Positions 8,531 to 16,852 are shown, counted from the stretch's first letter. The stretch is DNA of 64,000 nucleotides from CAIUKV01 sp041659105 (GCA_041659105.1 JBAZYX010000003.1:1-64000), one strand, 5' to 3'. Numbers and translations are program-made. The notes: a model not told the origin generated them from the sequence alone.

Positions 8531-9706
8531 ATGGACATCCGGGACCTGCGCATCATCGACGTCGACGCCCACATCACCGAGCCGGCCGACCTCTGGACGC
8601 GAAACGCCCCCGCGGCGTACGCCGACCGGGTGCCGAAGGTGGTCGAGGTCGACGGCGGCCTCCAGTGGGTGGTCGACGGTGTGCCGATCGGCCGGGCCAT
8701 GGGCTCGAGCGTGATCCGGCGCAACGGCGACAAGGAGCCGGGCTTCGGCTTCATCACCTGGGGGGCCGACGACATCGCGGTGGGCGCCTACGACATGACC
8801 GCGCGACTCGACGTGCTCGACGAGCTCGGCATCTGGGCCCAGGTCCTCTACCCGAACACCGCGGGGTTCGGCGCCCAGAAGTTCGGTGAGATCGACGACC
8901 CCGAGCTGCGGCGCCTGTGCGCGACCCTCTACAACGACGCGATGGTCGAGATCCAGGAGGAGTCGGGCGGCCGCCTGGTCCCGATGGCGCTCATGCCCTG
9001 GTGGGACCTCGACGCGTCGATCGCGGAGGTGGAGCGCGCCGCGGCCAACGGGCTGCGCGGCGTCAACATGTGCAGCGACCCGCACACCCGTGGCATCCCC
9101 GACCTCGGCGAGCGCGCGTGGGACCCGTTCTGGGCGGCGTGCGCCGAGCACGAGATGCCCGTCAACTTCCACATCGGCGCGAGCGACACGTCGATGACCT
9201 GGTTCGGCACGTCGTCGTGGCCTTCGCAGGACGACGAGCGCAAGCTCGCGATCGGCTCGGCGATGATGTACCTGTCGAACGCGCGCATCCTCGCGAACCT
9301 CGTCTTCTCCGGGGTGCTGGAGCGGTTCCCGACGGTGAACTTCGTGTCGGTCGAGAGCGGCATCGGCTGGATCCCGTTCTTCCTCGAGTCGCTCGACTAC
9401 CAGCTGCACGAGAGCGCGCCGAGCGTGGTCGACTCGCTGTCGATGCTGCCGTCGGAGTACTTCCGCCGCCAGCTGTTCGGGTGCTTCTGGTTCGAGCACA
9501 ACGCGCTGCAACCGGTGATCGACGCTCTCGGTGCGAGCCAGGTGCTGTTCGAGACCGACTACCCGCACCCCACCTGCTTGTACCCCGACCCGCTCCCGCG
9601 GGTGGAGGCGGCGGTCGCGGGCATCGACGACACCACCGTCCGCATGCTGCTCCAGGACAACGCCGCCGCGCTCTACAAGGTCCCGCTCCCCGCGACCGTG
9701 CGCTGA
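8531..9706 (+). CDS. amidohydrolase family protein (COG2159)
   Basis: Second COG2159 TIM-barrel metal hydrolase/decarboxylase in the window, 391 aa. The D-x-H metal motif is in IIDVDAHITEP (residues 7-17), a histidine strand is NFHIGASDTS, and the late motif is FETDYPHPT. The start is ATG 8531, 7 nt after a GAGCGGAG purine run that may act as a ribosome site. The gene is divergent from the acyl-CoA ligase across 100 bp and is followed by a SnoaL-like gene. Substrate unknown. Confidence 0.9.
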   Translation: MDIRDLRIIDVDAHITEPADLWTRNAPAAYADRVPKVVEVDGGLQWVVDGVPIGRAMGSSVIRRNGDKEPGFGFITWGADDIAVGAYDMTARLDVLDELGIWAQVLYPNTAGFGAQKFGEIDDPELRRLCATLYNDAMVEIQEESGGRLVPMALMPWWDLDASIAEVERAAANGLRGVNMCSDPHTRGIPDLGERAWDPFWAACAEHEMPVNFHIGASDTSMTWFGTSSWPSQDDERKLAIGSAMMYLSNARILANLVFSGVLERFPTVNFVSVESGIGWIPFFLESLDYQLHESAPSVVDSLSMLPSEYFRRQLFGCFWFEHNALQPVIDALGASQVLFETDYPHPTCLYPDPLPRVEAAVAGIDDTTVRMLLQDNAAALYKVPLPATVR

Positions 9707-9743
9707 CCCACCCGTCGCACAGCACGGGGCCGACCGGGAGCGA

Positions 9744-9749
9744 TACGGT
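9744..9749 (+). promoter_or_regulatory. candidate -10 box TACGGT for the SnoaL-like gene
   Basis: TACGGT ends 6 nt before ATG 9756, and no Shine-Dalgarno sequence is present in the 49-bp gap. Confidence 0.45.
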
Positions 9750-9755
9750 GCGCCG

Positions 9756-10145
9756 ATGGCCACCGACACCGCGATTGCCACCGTCACCCGGTTCTTCGAC
9801 CGGATGGGTGCGTTCGACTGGGACGCCATGGCCGCGTGCGTGGCCGAGGACGTCACCCGGGTCGGTCCGTACCGCGACGTGAAGGGCGGCCGGCAGGACT
9901 ACCGCGACTTCCTCGCCGCCACCATCGAGGCGCTCGACGGCTACCGGCTCGACGTCCAGCGGATCTGGTCCGACGGTGAACGCGCCGTCGCGCAGCTCTC
10001 GGAGACGCTGAACGTGGAGGGTCGGCCGCGCCGGACCGACGAGGCCATCGTCCTCGACGTCGGGCCCGACGGCCTGATCCATCGGGTCGAGGTCTACCTC
10101 CAGCGGGCGTACTTCGTGGACGACGAGCCCGAAGTCCCTCGCTAG
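9756..10145 (+). CDS. SnoaL/NTF2-like fold protein
   Basis: Small 129-aa cone-shaped NTF2-like protein. It shows the family pattern of an N-terminal helix pair (VTRFFDRMGAFDWDAMAA), then AEDVTRVGPYRDVKGG, and late beta strands including GLIHRVEVYLQ. Members act as polyketide cyclases, isomerases or hydratases, or are uncharacterised. Its position between an amidohydrolase and a dehydrogenase suggests a small-molecule isomerase or hydrolase in the same pathway. Confidence 0.8.
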   Translation: MATDTAIATVTRFFDRMGAFDWDAMAACVAEDVTRVGPYRDVKGGRQDYRDFLAATIEALDGYRLDVQRIWSDGERAVAQLSETLNVEGRPRRTDEAIVLDVGPDGLIHRVEVYLQRAYFVDDEPEVPR

Positions 10146-10175
10146 CAGCCCACCGTTCTCGTCAAGGGAGACGAC

Positions 10176-11240
10176 GTGCGCCCAGCTCCTCCGACCGGTC
10201 CGATCGTGATCGGCGTGCTCTACCCACCCGTGTGGTTCGGCGGCGATGACGCCATCGCGACAGCCGCGGCCACGGTCGAGACGATCGACCCGCGGATCGA
10301 GGTGCTGGTCGAGACGTACGAGGAGGGGCAGTACCAGCGGACGTTGCGGGGGAGCCCCGACGGGACGGAGGCGGCCCGGGCCGCGGCACCCGCGCTCACC
10401 GAAGCGCAGCGCGCGATGTTCGAGCGGGTGCACGCGGTGATCGCGATCGACCTGCCCTTCGACGTCGCCACGATCGCCCCCAACCTGGCCTGGGTCCAGG
10501 GCGTGGGCGCGGGGACGGCGCAGCTCGCCACGGCCGGGCTCGACGACGCCGGGATCGTGCTCACCTCGGGCGCGGGCACGAACGCGATCGGCATCGCGGA
10601 GTTCGTGGTCGGGCGGGTGCTCGAGGAGCGCAAGCGGTTCCCCGAGCTGCGGGCCCACCAGGAGCGCCACGACTGGCAGCCCGTGTTCGGCACCGAGCTC
10701 GCGGGGGCCACGGTCGGGCTGATCGGGCTCGGGGCCATCAACGCCGGGGTCGCGCAACGCTTGCGCGGGTTCGACGTGACGATCCTCGCGTCCCGCCGGT
10801 CGGCCCAGCCGGGCGACTCCGCGCCGAACATCGACGAGCTGTTCCCGACCGCACGGCTGCACGACATGCTCGGCCGCTGCGACACCGTGATCGCAGCCGT
10901 GCCCGAGACCGCGGCCACGATCGGCCTGATGGACGCCGCCGCGTTCGCGGCGATGGAGCCGGGCTCGTTCTTCGTGAACGTGGGCCGGGGCACGCTGGTC
11001 GACGAGCCCGCCCTGATCGACGCGCTCGCGCGGGGCCACCTGCGGGGCGCCGCCATCGACGTCGCCAGCGAGGAGCCGCTCCCGCCCGAGAACCCGCTGT
11101 GGGACGCCCCGAACATCACGATCTCGTTCCACTGCTCGGCGTCGCCGTCGGCGATGGCCGGCAACCTCCACCGCCTCTGGGCCGACAACGTCCGCCGATG
11201 GCTCACCGGCGACGAGCTGGTGAACGTCGTCGCGCCCTGA
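10176..11240 (+). CDS. D-2-hydroxyacid dehydrogenase (NAD-binding)
   Basis: NAD(P)-dependent D-isomer 2-hydroxyacid dehydrogenase, 354 aa, reducing a 2-oxoacid. The Rossmann motif is GLGAINAG; the catalytic set is R in FVNVGRGTLVDEPAL, E in SEEPLPPENPLW and H in ISFHCSAS. GTG 10176 is preceded by AGGGAG. A closely related paralogue lies at 46571-47620. The N-terminal region holds an insertion-like stretch around residues 45-75 (YEEGQYQRTLRG onward) that the paralogue shares. Substrate not known. Confidence 0.9.
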   Translation: MRPAPPTGPIVIGVLYPPVWFGGDDAIATAAATVETIDPRIEVLVETYEEGQYQRTLRGSPDGTEAARAAAPALTEAQRAMFERVHAVIAIDLPFDVATIAPNLAWVQGVGAGTAQLATAGLDDAGIVLTSGAGTNAIGIAEFVVGRVLEERKRFPELRAHQERHDWQPVFGTELAGATVGLIGLGAINAGVAQRLRGFDVTILASRRSAQPGDSAPNIDELFPTARLHDMLGRCDTVIAAVPETAATIGLMDAAAFAAMEPGSFFVNVGRGTLVDEPALIDALARGHLRGAAIDVASEEPLPPENPLWDAPNITISFHCSASPSAMAGNLHRLWADNVRRWLTGDELVNVVAP

Positions 11241-11248
11241 CCAGCTCA

Positions 11249-11296
11249 GTGTTTGGACCGTTCGTCGGCCCAGGGGCCGACGAAACGTCCAAACAC
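11249..11296. terminator. long hairpin, copy A of a three-member intergenic repeat
   Basis: Arms of 22 nt with two mismatches surround a CAGG loop, filling the gap between the convergent dehydrogenase stop (11240) and the oxidoreductase beta-subunit stop (11300). The same core (GTTTGGAC, then TTCGTCGG, and CAGG at the apex) recurs at 35607 and 59337. The T-rich left arm and A-rich right arm make it a plausible bidirectional terminator. Confidence 0.65.
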
Positions 11297-11299
11297 GGA

Positions 11300-12124
11300 T
11301 CAGCTTGCCGCGACGTCCTTGACGACGCCGAGCGAGTGGGTCGCGGCGAGGTGCTCGGTCAGGTAGTCGGGCGCGTCGTGGGTGTCGATGAACCAGCCCG
11401 TCGGGCACATGGTGAGGATCTCGACGAACGAGAAGCCCTCGTCGTCGAGCTGGGCCTCGAACGCTCGCTGGAGCATCTTGCGGGTGCGGGCCACGTTGCC
11501 GGCGTTGTTCACCGCGCACCGGCCCACGAACGCGACGCCGTCGAGGTCGGCGAGCATGTTGCTCAGCCGGATCGGGTAGCCGTGCTCCCGGCCGTCGCGG
11601 CCGTCGAGCGTGTTCTTGGTCCGCTGCCCGAGCACGGTCGTCGCGGTGATGTGGCCGCCGGTCTCGCCGAACACGCCGTTGTTGAGCATCACGCAGGTGA
11701 CCCGCTCACCCCGGGCCGCCGTGTGGATGACCTCCTGGAGGCCCTCGTTCACCATGTCGCCGTCACCTTGGATGGTGAACACCACGGTGTCGGGCTTGGC
11801 CCGCTTGATCCCGGTCGCGACCGACGGCGCGCGGCCGTGCAGCGCCTGCGCGACCTCGCAGTCGAGGTTGTTGGAGAACGCGGTGTAGCAGCCGATCCCG
11901 AACACGCCGACGGCGCGCCGGATCACCCCGAGCTCCTCGATGGTCTCGAGCACCGAGCGCATCGCGATGGGCTCGCCGCACCCGGGGCAGAGGTGGTGCG
12001 CGCCGACGTCGATGAGCGACGGGGTGAAGTCGTCGACGAGGCGCGCGCCCGCCGGCGCCGCGTCGGTCGCCAGGACCCGGTGGCCCTCGACGGTCTCGAT
12101 CCGCAGCTCGCTCGTCTCGCTCAC
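11300..12124 (-). CDS. 2-oxoacid:ferredoxin oxidoreductase, beta (TPP-binding) subunit
   Basis: Thiamine-pyrophosphate subunit of a four-part 2-oxoacid:ferredoxin oxidoreductase, 274 aa, which decarboxylates a 2-oxoacid to an acyl-CoA and reduces ferredoxin. LCPGCGEP near residue 46, TIQGDGDMVNEG and NNGVFGETGGH form the TPP/Mg site and are characteristic of the family. The start GTG 12124 overlaps the alpha-subunit stop (GTGA). It is the last gene of the operon. Confidence 0.92.
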   Translation of the reverse strand: MSETSELRIETVEGHRVLATDAAPAGARLVDDFTPSLIDVGAHHLCPGCGEPIAMRSVLETIEELGVIRRAVGVFGIGCYTAFSNNLDCEVAQALHGRAPSVATGIKRAKPDTVVFTIQGDGDMVNEGLQEVIHTAARGERVTCVMLNNGVFGETGGHITATTVLGQRTKNTLDGRDGREHGYPIRLSNMLADLDGVAFVGRCAVNNAGNVARTRKMLQRAFEAQLDDEGFSFVEILTMCPTGWFIDTHDAPDYLTEHLAATHSLGVVKDVAAS

Positions 12125-13209
12125 GCGGGACCTCCCATGTCGTCGAGGACGCCCTGGATGCGCCGCCGCAGCACCTCGACGTCGAAGTCGGGGGCGATGC
12201 CGAAGCCCGAGGTGTCGAGGCTGAGGCCGCCGATGAAGCGGGTGGGGACGCGCCCCTCGAGGGCGAGGCGCACGTCGTCGATCATCTGGCCCTGGTTGTT
12301 CTCGTAGACGGTGACCAACCGCGCGCCGGCCGCGGCGTCGCGGACGGCCTGGTCGGGGAAGGGGAACAGGCTGATCGGCCGGACGAAGCCCACCCGGTGC
12401 CCCTCGGCGCGCAGCTGCGAGACGGCGTAGCGCACGTACTTGCCGGCGGTGCCGAACGCGACCACCACGAGGTCCGCGTCGCCACAGTCGACCACCTCGA
12501 CGAGGCGCTCGATCCCGTCGACCATCGCTGCGGTCTTGGCCGCGGCCCGGCGGAAGAAGTCCGACAGGTCGTAGCCCACGTCGTCGCGCTGCTTGGTGTC
12601 GCCGAGCGAGGACACGAGCCGCGCGTCGCCGGACCCGCTCGTGCTGCCGTCGAGGGCCCAGTCCTTCGCGGGCGTCGGCCCGAAGTCGATGGGCTCGATG
12701 TCGACCGACGAGTACGTGTGCGCGATGTAGTAGTCGCCGAACAGCAGCACCGGGTTGCGCCACTCGTCGGCCAGGTGGAACGCGCGCTGCACGAGGACGG
12801 TCGCCTCGGCCACGTCCATCGGCGCGAGCACCGGCGTGCGGTAGTCGCCGTGACCCCCGCCCCGGGTCGCCTGGAAGTAGTCGCCCTGGGCGCGGGCCAT
12901 GTTCACGATCACGAGGGGGAGCTGGGCCATCGCGGCCTCGGCGATCGACTCCTGCATCAGCGAGAGCCCCTGCCCCGTGGAGCCGGTCGCGGCGCGGGTG
13001 CCGGTGGAGGCCGCGCCCCACGCCATGCCCACCGCCTCGAGCTCGCTCTCGGCGTTGACGCACGCCCCGCCCACCTCGGGCAGTCGCAGGGCCATGTGCT
13101 CGAGGATCTCGGTGAACGGCGTCATCGGGTAGCCGGCGAAGAACCGGCACCCGGCCGCGATCATCGCCTCGGCGATGGCGGGGGAGCCCTCCATCAGCTG
13201 CGCGGTCAC
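12121..13209 (-). CDS. 2-oxoacid:ferredoxin oxidoreductase, alpha subunit
   Basis: Pyrimidine-binding subunit, 362 aa. It opens with the family segment FAGYPMTPFTE and contains STGQGLSLMQES. The segment GDYFQATRGGGHGDYR (around residue 113) resembles branched-chain (2-ketoisovalerate, VorB-type) enzymes more than the 2-oxoglutarate KorA type; that subtype is inference. Start and stop both overlap neighbours by GTGA, indicating translational coupling. Confidence 0.92.
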   Translation of the reverse strand: MTAQLMEGSPAIAEAMIAAGCRFFAGYPMTPFTEILEHMALRLPEVGGACVNAESELEAVGMAWGAASTGTRAATGSTGQGLSLMQESIAEAAMAQLPLVIVNMARAQGDYFQATRGGGHGDYRTPVLAPMDVAEATVLVQRAFHLADEWRNPVLLFGDYYIAHTYSSVDIEPIDFGPTPAKDWALDGSTSGSGDARLVSSLGDTKQRDDVGYDLSDFFRRAAAKTAAMVDGIERLVEVVDCGDADLVVVAFGTAGKYVRYAVSQLRAEGHRVGFVRPISLFPFPDQAVRDAAAGARLVTVYENNQGQMIDDVRLALEGRVPTRFIGGLSLDTSGFGIAPDFDVEVLRRRIQGVLDDMGGPA

Positions 13210-13490
13210 GGGGCCTGCTCCGCTCCGGAGTCACCGGCGTCGCCGACGGAGACCTCGACCGGCGCCTCGAGCTTGTAGACCTGGAACACGAAGTCGGGGC
13301 AGATCTGCGAGCACGCCTTGCACCCGGTGCACCCGGGCAGGAGCAACGGGTAGCGGTAGCCCGTGCGGTTGACCGTGTGCGTCGTCATCACCAGCACGCG
13401 AGGCGGGCACGCGTCGATGCAGAGGTCGCAGCCCTTGCAGGCCTCGACGTCGATGACGACGTGGCCGCGGGTGAGCGTCCCGGGGCTCAC
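13206..13490 (-). CDS. 2-oxoacid:ferredoxin oxidoreductase, delta subunit (2[4Fe-4S] ferredoxin)
   Basis: A 94-aa dicluster ferredoxin subunit. The two cluster motifs are CKGCDLCIDACP (about 19-30) and CTGCKACSQICP (about 53-64). It relays electrons from the alpha/beta active site to soluble ferredoxin. GTG 13490 overlaps the gamma-subunit stop and its own stop overlaps the alpha-subunit GTG, fixing its place in a tight four-gene operon. Confidence 0.93.
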   Translation of the reverse strand: MSPGTLTRGHVVIDVEACKGCDLCIDACPPRVLVMTTHTVNRTGYRYPLLLPGCTGCKACSQICPDFVFQVYKLEAPVEVSVGDAGDSGAEQAP

Positions 13491-14077
13491 GTTCGGTCTC
13501 CGGCGGGCACGGCCTCCGCCCAGGCGGGGAACGCGCTCCGCTCGACCGCGGCGAACCCGGCCCGCAGCGCGTCCTGGTTCAGCGCGATGTGCTTGGTGCG
13601 GTAGGGCGGCAGCGCCTGCGGCACCGCGTCGACGAGCGCGTCGAGGTGCACGAGCCCGGTGAGGCCCGACAGCGCCCCGATCATCACCACCGAGGCGGCC
13701 ATGATGTTGCCGACATCCACGGCGATGTCGGTCGCGGGGACGTCGATCGCGTCGACGTCGTCGCGGCCGAGGTCGCCCTGGAACACGGTGCTGTTCACGA
13801 GCACCACGCTCCCCGGCCGGAGACGCTCCTGCACGAACGTCCAGTAGTCGTGGTGCATCACGATCGCCGACCACGTGCTCGGCACGGTCGGCGGAGCGAG
13901 CACCGGACCGTCGCCGACGACGATGGTGGCGTCGGTGTTGCCGCCGCGCATCATCCCGCCGTAGCTGCCGAACAGCATCACTTCGCGGCCGTCGAGCACC
14001 GCGGCGCGCGCCACGATCTGCGCGGCGAGCTGCACACCCTGCCCGCCGATCCCCGTGAGCAGGAGCTCGCGTTCCAT
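13487..14077 (-). CDS. 2-oxoacid:ferredoxin oxidoreductase, gamma subunit
   Basis: First gene of the operon, 196 aa. The family motif GIGGQGVQLAAQ at residues 8-19 and GSYGGMMRGGNTDA near residues 37-50 identify the gamma chain, which in relatives helps bind CoA. ATG 14077 is preceded by GGAAGGG. The gene order gamma-delta-alpha-beta matches the POR/VOR-type four-subunit arrangement. A palindrome at 14110 sits between this gene and the divergent TetR gene. Confidence 0.92.
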   Translation of the reverse strand: MERELLLTGIGGQGVQLAAQIVARAAVLDGREVMLFGSYGGMMRGGNTDATIVVGDGPVLAPPTVPSTWSAIVMHHDYWTFVQERLRPGSVVLVNSTVFQGDLGRDDVDAIDVPATDIAVDVGNIMAASVVMIGALSGLTGLVHLDALVDAVPQALPPYRTKHIALNQDALRAGFAAVERSAFPAWAEAVPAGDRT

Positions 14078-14109
14078 GGAGGCCCTTCCGTGGCCGTTCC
14101 CCGAACCGG

Positions 14110-14126
14110 TGTAGCCAGTGGCTACA
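14110..14126. promoter_or_regulatory. candidate TetR operator (17-bp palindrome)
   Basis: TGTAGCCA-G-TGGCTACA, perfect 8-bp arms around one base, lies in the 120-bp divergent gap between the oxidoreductase operon and a TetR gene. Position and symmetry suit the binding site of that regulator. Confidence 0.65.
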
Positions 14127-14197
14127 TGCTGGCGCGCCGGTGCGGCGGTGTCAAGGCATGGCGTCGGCACAACGGAGCGCGTGCGAAACTGCCGCCG

Positions 14198-14824
14198 ATG
14201 ACACCCGCCGCAGTCGGAGCCGGGGAGCCCGCCACAGCGGGGCGCGAACGGGGTGCGCCCGCCGCGATCCTCGCCGCGGCGGGGGAGCTCTTCATGGAGC
14301 GCAGCCCGGGGAAGGTCACGCTGCGCGACATCGCCGACCGCGCCGGGGTCAACTACGGGCTGATCCATCGTCACTTCGGCACGAAGGACGAGCTGCTCAC
14401 CGCGATCTTCCGCCAGCTCACGGCCTACGCCGCGACCCACCTCGAGGAGAGCGTCGACGCGATCGACGCCACCGAGCACCTGCTGGACTCCAGCGACGGC
14501 GGCTTCGCCCGGATGTTCACGTCGGTCGTCCTCGACGACGTCGCCCCCGAGAAGGTGTTCGGGGACCGGTCGGCGGCGCAGGCCTACACCCGCCTGCTCG
14601 AGGACCTCTGGCGCGACGGCCCGCGCACGGCGGTGCCCGACGGCGACTTCGATCCCCGGGTGGTCGCCGCGGTGGTGATGCTGAACGGGATGGTCTGGGA
14701 CCTGTTCGCGCCGTACCTCCAGGTCCTCGCCGGGCTCGAGGACCGCGATCTCCCCGACATCCGGTCCGAGGTGCTCCGGCTCATGCAGCGCAGCGTGCTC
14801 GCGCTCGGGCCGGGCGACGGATGA
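14198..14824 (+). CDS. TetR/AcrR family transcriptional regulator
   Basis: A 208-aa regulator. The N-terminal helix-turn-helix runs through VTLRDIADRAGVNYGLIHRH and is followed by FGTKDELLTAIF; the C-terminal ligand domain is divergent. ATG 14198 has no clear ribosome site. It is divergent from the 2-oxoacid:ferredoxin oxidoreductase operon and likely represses both by the palindrome at 14110-14126. The ligand may be the 2-oxoacid or its acyl-CoA product; that is inference. Confidence 0.9.
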   Translation: MTPAAVGAGEPATAGRERGAPAAILAAAGELFMERSPGKVTLRDIADRAGVNYGLIHRHFGTKDELLTAIFRQLTAYAATHLEESVDAIDATEHLLDSSDGGFARMFTSVVLDDVAPEKVFGDRSAAQAYTRLLEDLWRDGPRTAVPDGDFDPRVVAAVVMLNGMVWDLFAPYLQVLAGLEDRDLPDIRSEVLRLMQRSVLALGPGDG

Positions 14825-14846
14825 GGCTGTCCGCGCCGTCCGTGGG

Positions 14847-15995
14847 TCAGTGCTCGGCCACGAAGTACGTGAGGCTCGCGACGAGCCCGTCGTGGATCTC
14901 GAAGAGGTCCATCACGTGGAGGCTCGAGCCGTCGGCCAGATCGATGGCGATCTCTGCGGCGACGCGGGGTCCGTCGACGAGCAGGGGAGCCAGGAGGCGC
15001 GGTGACGGCGCGGCCCGATCCGTCGCTCCGGCGTAGAAGTCGGCGATGGCAGTGCGTCCCTCGGTCACCGTGCCGAGACCGACGAGCCGTGCGTCGTCGT
15101 GGAAGAGCTCCGAGAGGCGCGGATCCGCCGCCTTCACGCGCCGGAAGTACTCCATGACGACCGAGCGCGGATCCTGCGGCTCCGGTGCGGTTCCGGCCTC
15201 GGCGGCCTCGAGCAGGTCCACGTGGGTGTCGGTGCCCGGCACCGTGGGCACGAAGCCGCCCATCCACTCGAGCTCGAGCAGGGGGTCGGCGGCGAAGCGC
15301 GCGGCCAGGGGGACGAACGTGTCGGCCCACAGCGCGTCGGGCGCGTCCTCCACGAACCAGAGCTGGTGGAACCGCGTCTCGGGGTCGGGGTCCACCGGCA
15401 GGTCCGCGGGCCGGTCGCCGGTGAAGGGGTGCACGGTGAACGTCAGCACGCTCGCGACCGGCGAACCCGCCAGCGCCGCAGGGAGGAAGTCGTTCCGCAG
15501 CGCGTCGAGCACCTCGGCGCGGGTGGAGCCCTGCGCGCCGCGTCCGACGACGGTGACCAGACCGGGGTAGCCGTGGTCGAGGGTCTGCACCGCGGGGACC
15601 GGGTCGTCGTCGCGATGCACCGCGAACGCGTAGTCGAAGAAGCGCGTGAGCACGTGGTCGCGCTCCGGCCAGAGCCGTCCGGCCGCCGCGAGGGCCTGGA
15701 CCGCTTCGCTCGCGGCGACGTCCCACTCGGCGACCCGGCTCTCGTCCACGAAGTAGGCGGTGAGGAACGAGCCGCGCGTCGGGTCGGGGACGACGGCGGA
15801 CGGAGACGGCAGCCGGAGGGCCTTCAACGCCGGCGTGGCGACCCAGCGCCGGCCGCTGAGCGTGCCCGGCAGCGTCAGCACCCCCGAGTAGAAGTGATCA
15901 CGCTCGTACCAGCGGTTGTACGCGCGGTGGCGGCCCGGGTGGGGTTCGATGAGCGTGTAGAGCATCATCCCGATGCGGACGGGCGGCTCCTGCAT
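14847..15995 (-). CDS. two-domain protein: EthD-like ferredoxin-fold repeat plus C-terminal SnoaL-like domain
   Basis: A 382-aa protein I read as two parts. Residues 1 to about 250 resemble EthD/dimeric alpha-beta barrel proteins, with segments like RAYNRWYERDHFYSGVL and a second similar unit around TRAEVLDALRNDFLPAAL. Residues about 265-382 look NTF2/SnoaL-like (VVMEYFRRVKAADPRLSEL, then FEIHDGLVASLTYF). Its ATG overlaps the stop of the nitroreductase (TGATG), so the two are translationally coupled. Such folds often serve in small-molecule degradation; no catalytic residues can be assigned. Confidence 0.6.
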   Translation of the reverse strand: MQEPPVRIGMMLYTLIEPHPGRHRAYNRWYERDHFYSGVLTLPGTLSGRRWVATPALKALRLPSPSAVVPDPTRGSFLTAYFVDESRVAEWDVAASEAVQALAAAGRLWPERDHVLTRFFDYAFAVHRDDDPVPAVQTLDHGYPGLVTVVGRGAQGSTRAEVLDALRNDFLPAALAGSPVASVLTFTVHPFTGDRPADLPVDPDPETRFHQLWFVEDAPDALWADTFVPLAARFAADPLLELEWMGGFVPTVPGTDTHVDLLEAAEAGTAPEPQDPRSVVMEYFRRVKAADPRLSELFHDDARLVGLGTVTEGRTAIADFYAGATDRAAPSPRLLAPLLVDGPRVAAEIAIDLADGSSLHVMDLFEIHDGLVASLTYFVAEH

Positions 15996-16852
15996 CAGCC
16001 GCCCTCGTAGTGGTTCCAGACGATCACCTCGTCGACGGGGCGCCGCGGCGACGGCCGGAAGTCACCCCCCGTGGTGTAGGCGACCGGGATGAGCGCGACC
16101 TGGAACCAGTCGAGCGGGAGGCCGAGGATCGCGGCGACGTCGGCCTGGCGCAGCTGGTGGGCGGTGGTGAGCGCCGAGCCCAGGCCCCGTGAGTGCAACG
16201 CGAGCTGGAAGCTCCACACCGCGGGGAGCACGGACGCGAACATCCCGGAGTCCATGTGGGTCGACAGGCCGAGCGGGCCGGGGTCGGGGATGAGCGTCTG
16301 GTACCGGGTCAGCGCGGCGGCGACGTCGTAGCAGGGGATCACCAACGCCGGCACGTCCTGGAGCCGGTCGGCGAGCGCGAGGATCGAGCGGGAGATGCGC
16401 GCGCCGGCGTCGTCGCCCGCGGCCTCCTTGACCGCGAGCATCTGGCTGACGCGGGGGACGAGCACCTCCCGGTACACCTCGGCGACGCGCGCCTTCTGGT
16501 CCGCGTCGTCGACGACGACCCACTGCCACTCCTGCGCGTTCGACGCGTTCGGGGCGAAGCAGGCGAGGCGGATGCACTCGACGATCACCTCGCGCGAGAC
16601 GGGCCGGGTGAGGTCGAGCCGACTGCGGACCGCCTTGGTGGTGGTGAGCAGCCGGTCGACGGTGCTCAGATCCCAGATCCTCTCCATGGTTCGCTCGCCA
16701 CTCGCCGGACCATCCGGTGTCCGGGAGGGCTCGCTCAGCTCCATGGTTCGCTCGCCACTCGCCGGGCGCGCCGGTGTCCGGGAGGGCTCGCTCAGCTCCA
16801 TGGTTCGCTCGCCACTCGCCGGACCATCCGGTGTCCGGGAGGGCTCGCTCAC
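15995..16852 (-). CDS. nitroreductase family protein with N-terminal tandem repeat
   Basis: FMN-dependent nitroreductase-fold enzyme. The core begins about DRLLTTTKAVRSRLDL and includes FAPNASNAQEWQWVVVDD and a C-terminal VIPVAYTTGG segment. The GTG at 16852 overlaps the SDR stop (GTGA). From it the frame crosses three in-frame 57-bp repeats, each ending in a new ATG, before the conserved core that starts at ATG 16687 (230 aa). The full form would be 285 aa with a 55-residue low-complexity lead. Which start is used is not resolved; the core is secure. Confidence 0.85.
   Translation of the reverse strand: MSEPSRTPDGPASGERTMELSEPSRTPARPASGERTMELSEPSRTPDGPASGERTMERIWDLSTVDRLLTTTKAVRSRLDLTRPVSREVIVECIRLACFAPNASNAQEWQWVVVDDADQKARVAEVYREVLVPRVSQMLAVKEAAGDDAGARISRSILALADRLQDVPALVIPCYDVAAALTRYQTLIPDPGPLGLSTHMDSGMFASVLPAVWSFQLALHSRGLGSALTTAHQLRQADVAAILGLPLDWFQVALIPVAYTTGGDFRPSPRRPVDEVIVWNHYEGG
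16682..16852 (-). repeat. three tandem copies of a 57-bp in-frame unit
   Basis: Units repeat every 57 bp (19 codons). The first and third are essentially identical, while the middle one differs at its hairpin (GCGCGC in place of ACCATC on the + strand). Each unit encodes a copy of SEPSRTPDGPASGERTMEL-like sequence ending in ATG, and units 1 and 3 contain a CCGGAC/GTCCGG hairpin with an 8-nt loop. The array lies exactly between the SDR stop and the nitroreductase core. Confidence 0.9.

Noticed and set aside
6176..9856. A 1226-codon minus-strand frame that includes the crotonase
   Set aside because: Only the last 253 codons are family-like. The upstream part is out of frame with the acyl-CoA ligase and antisense to the amidohydrolase.
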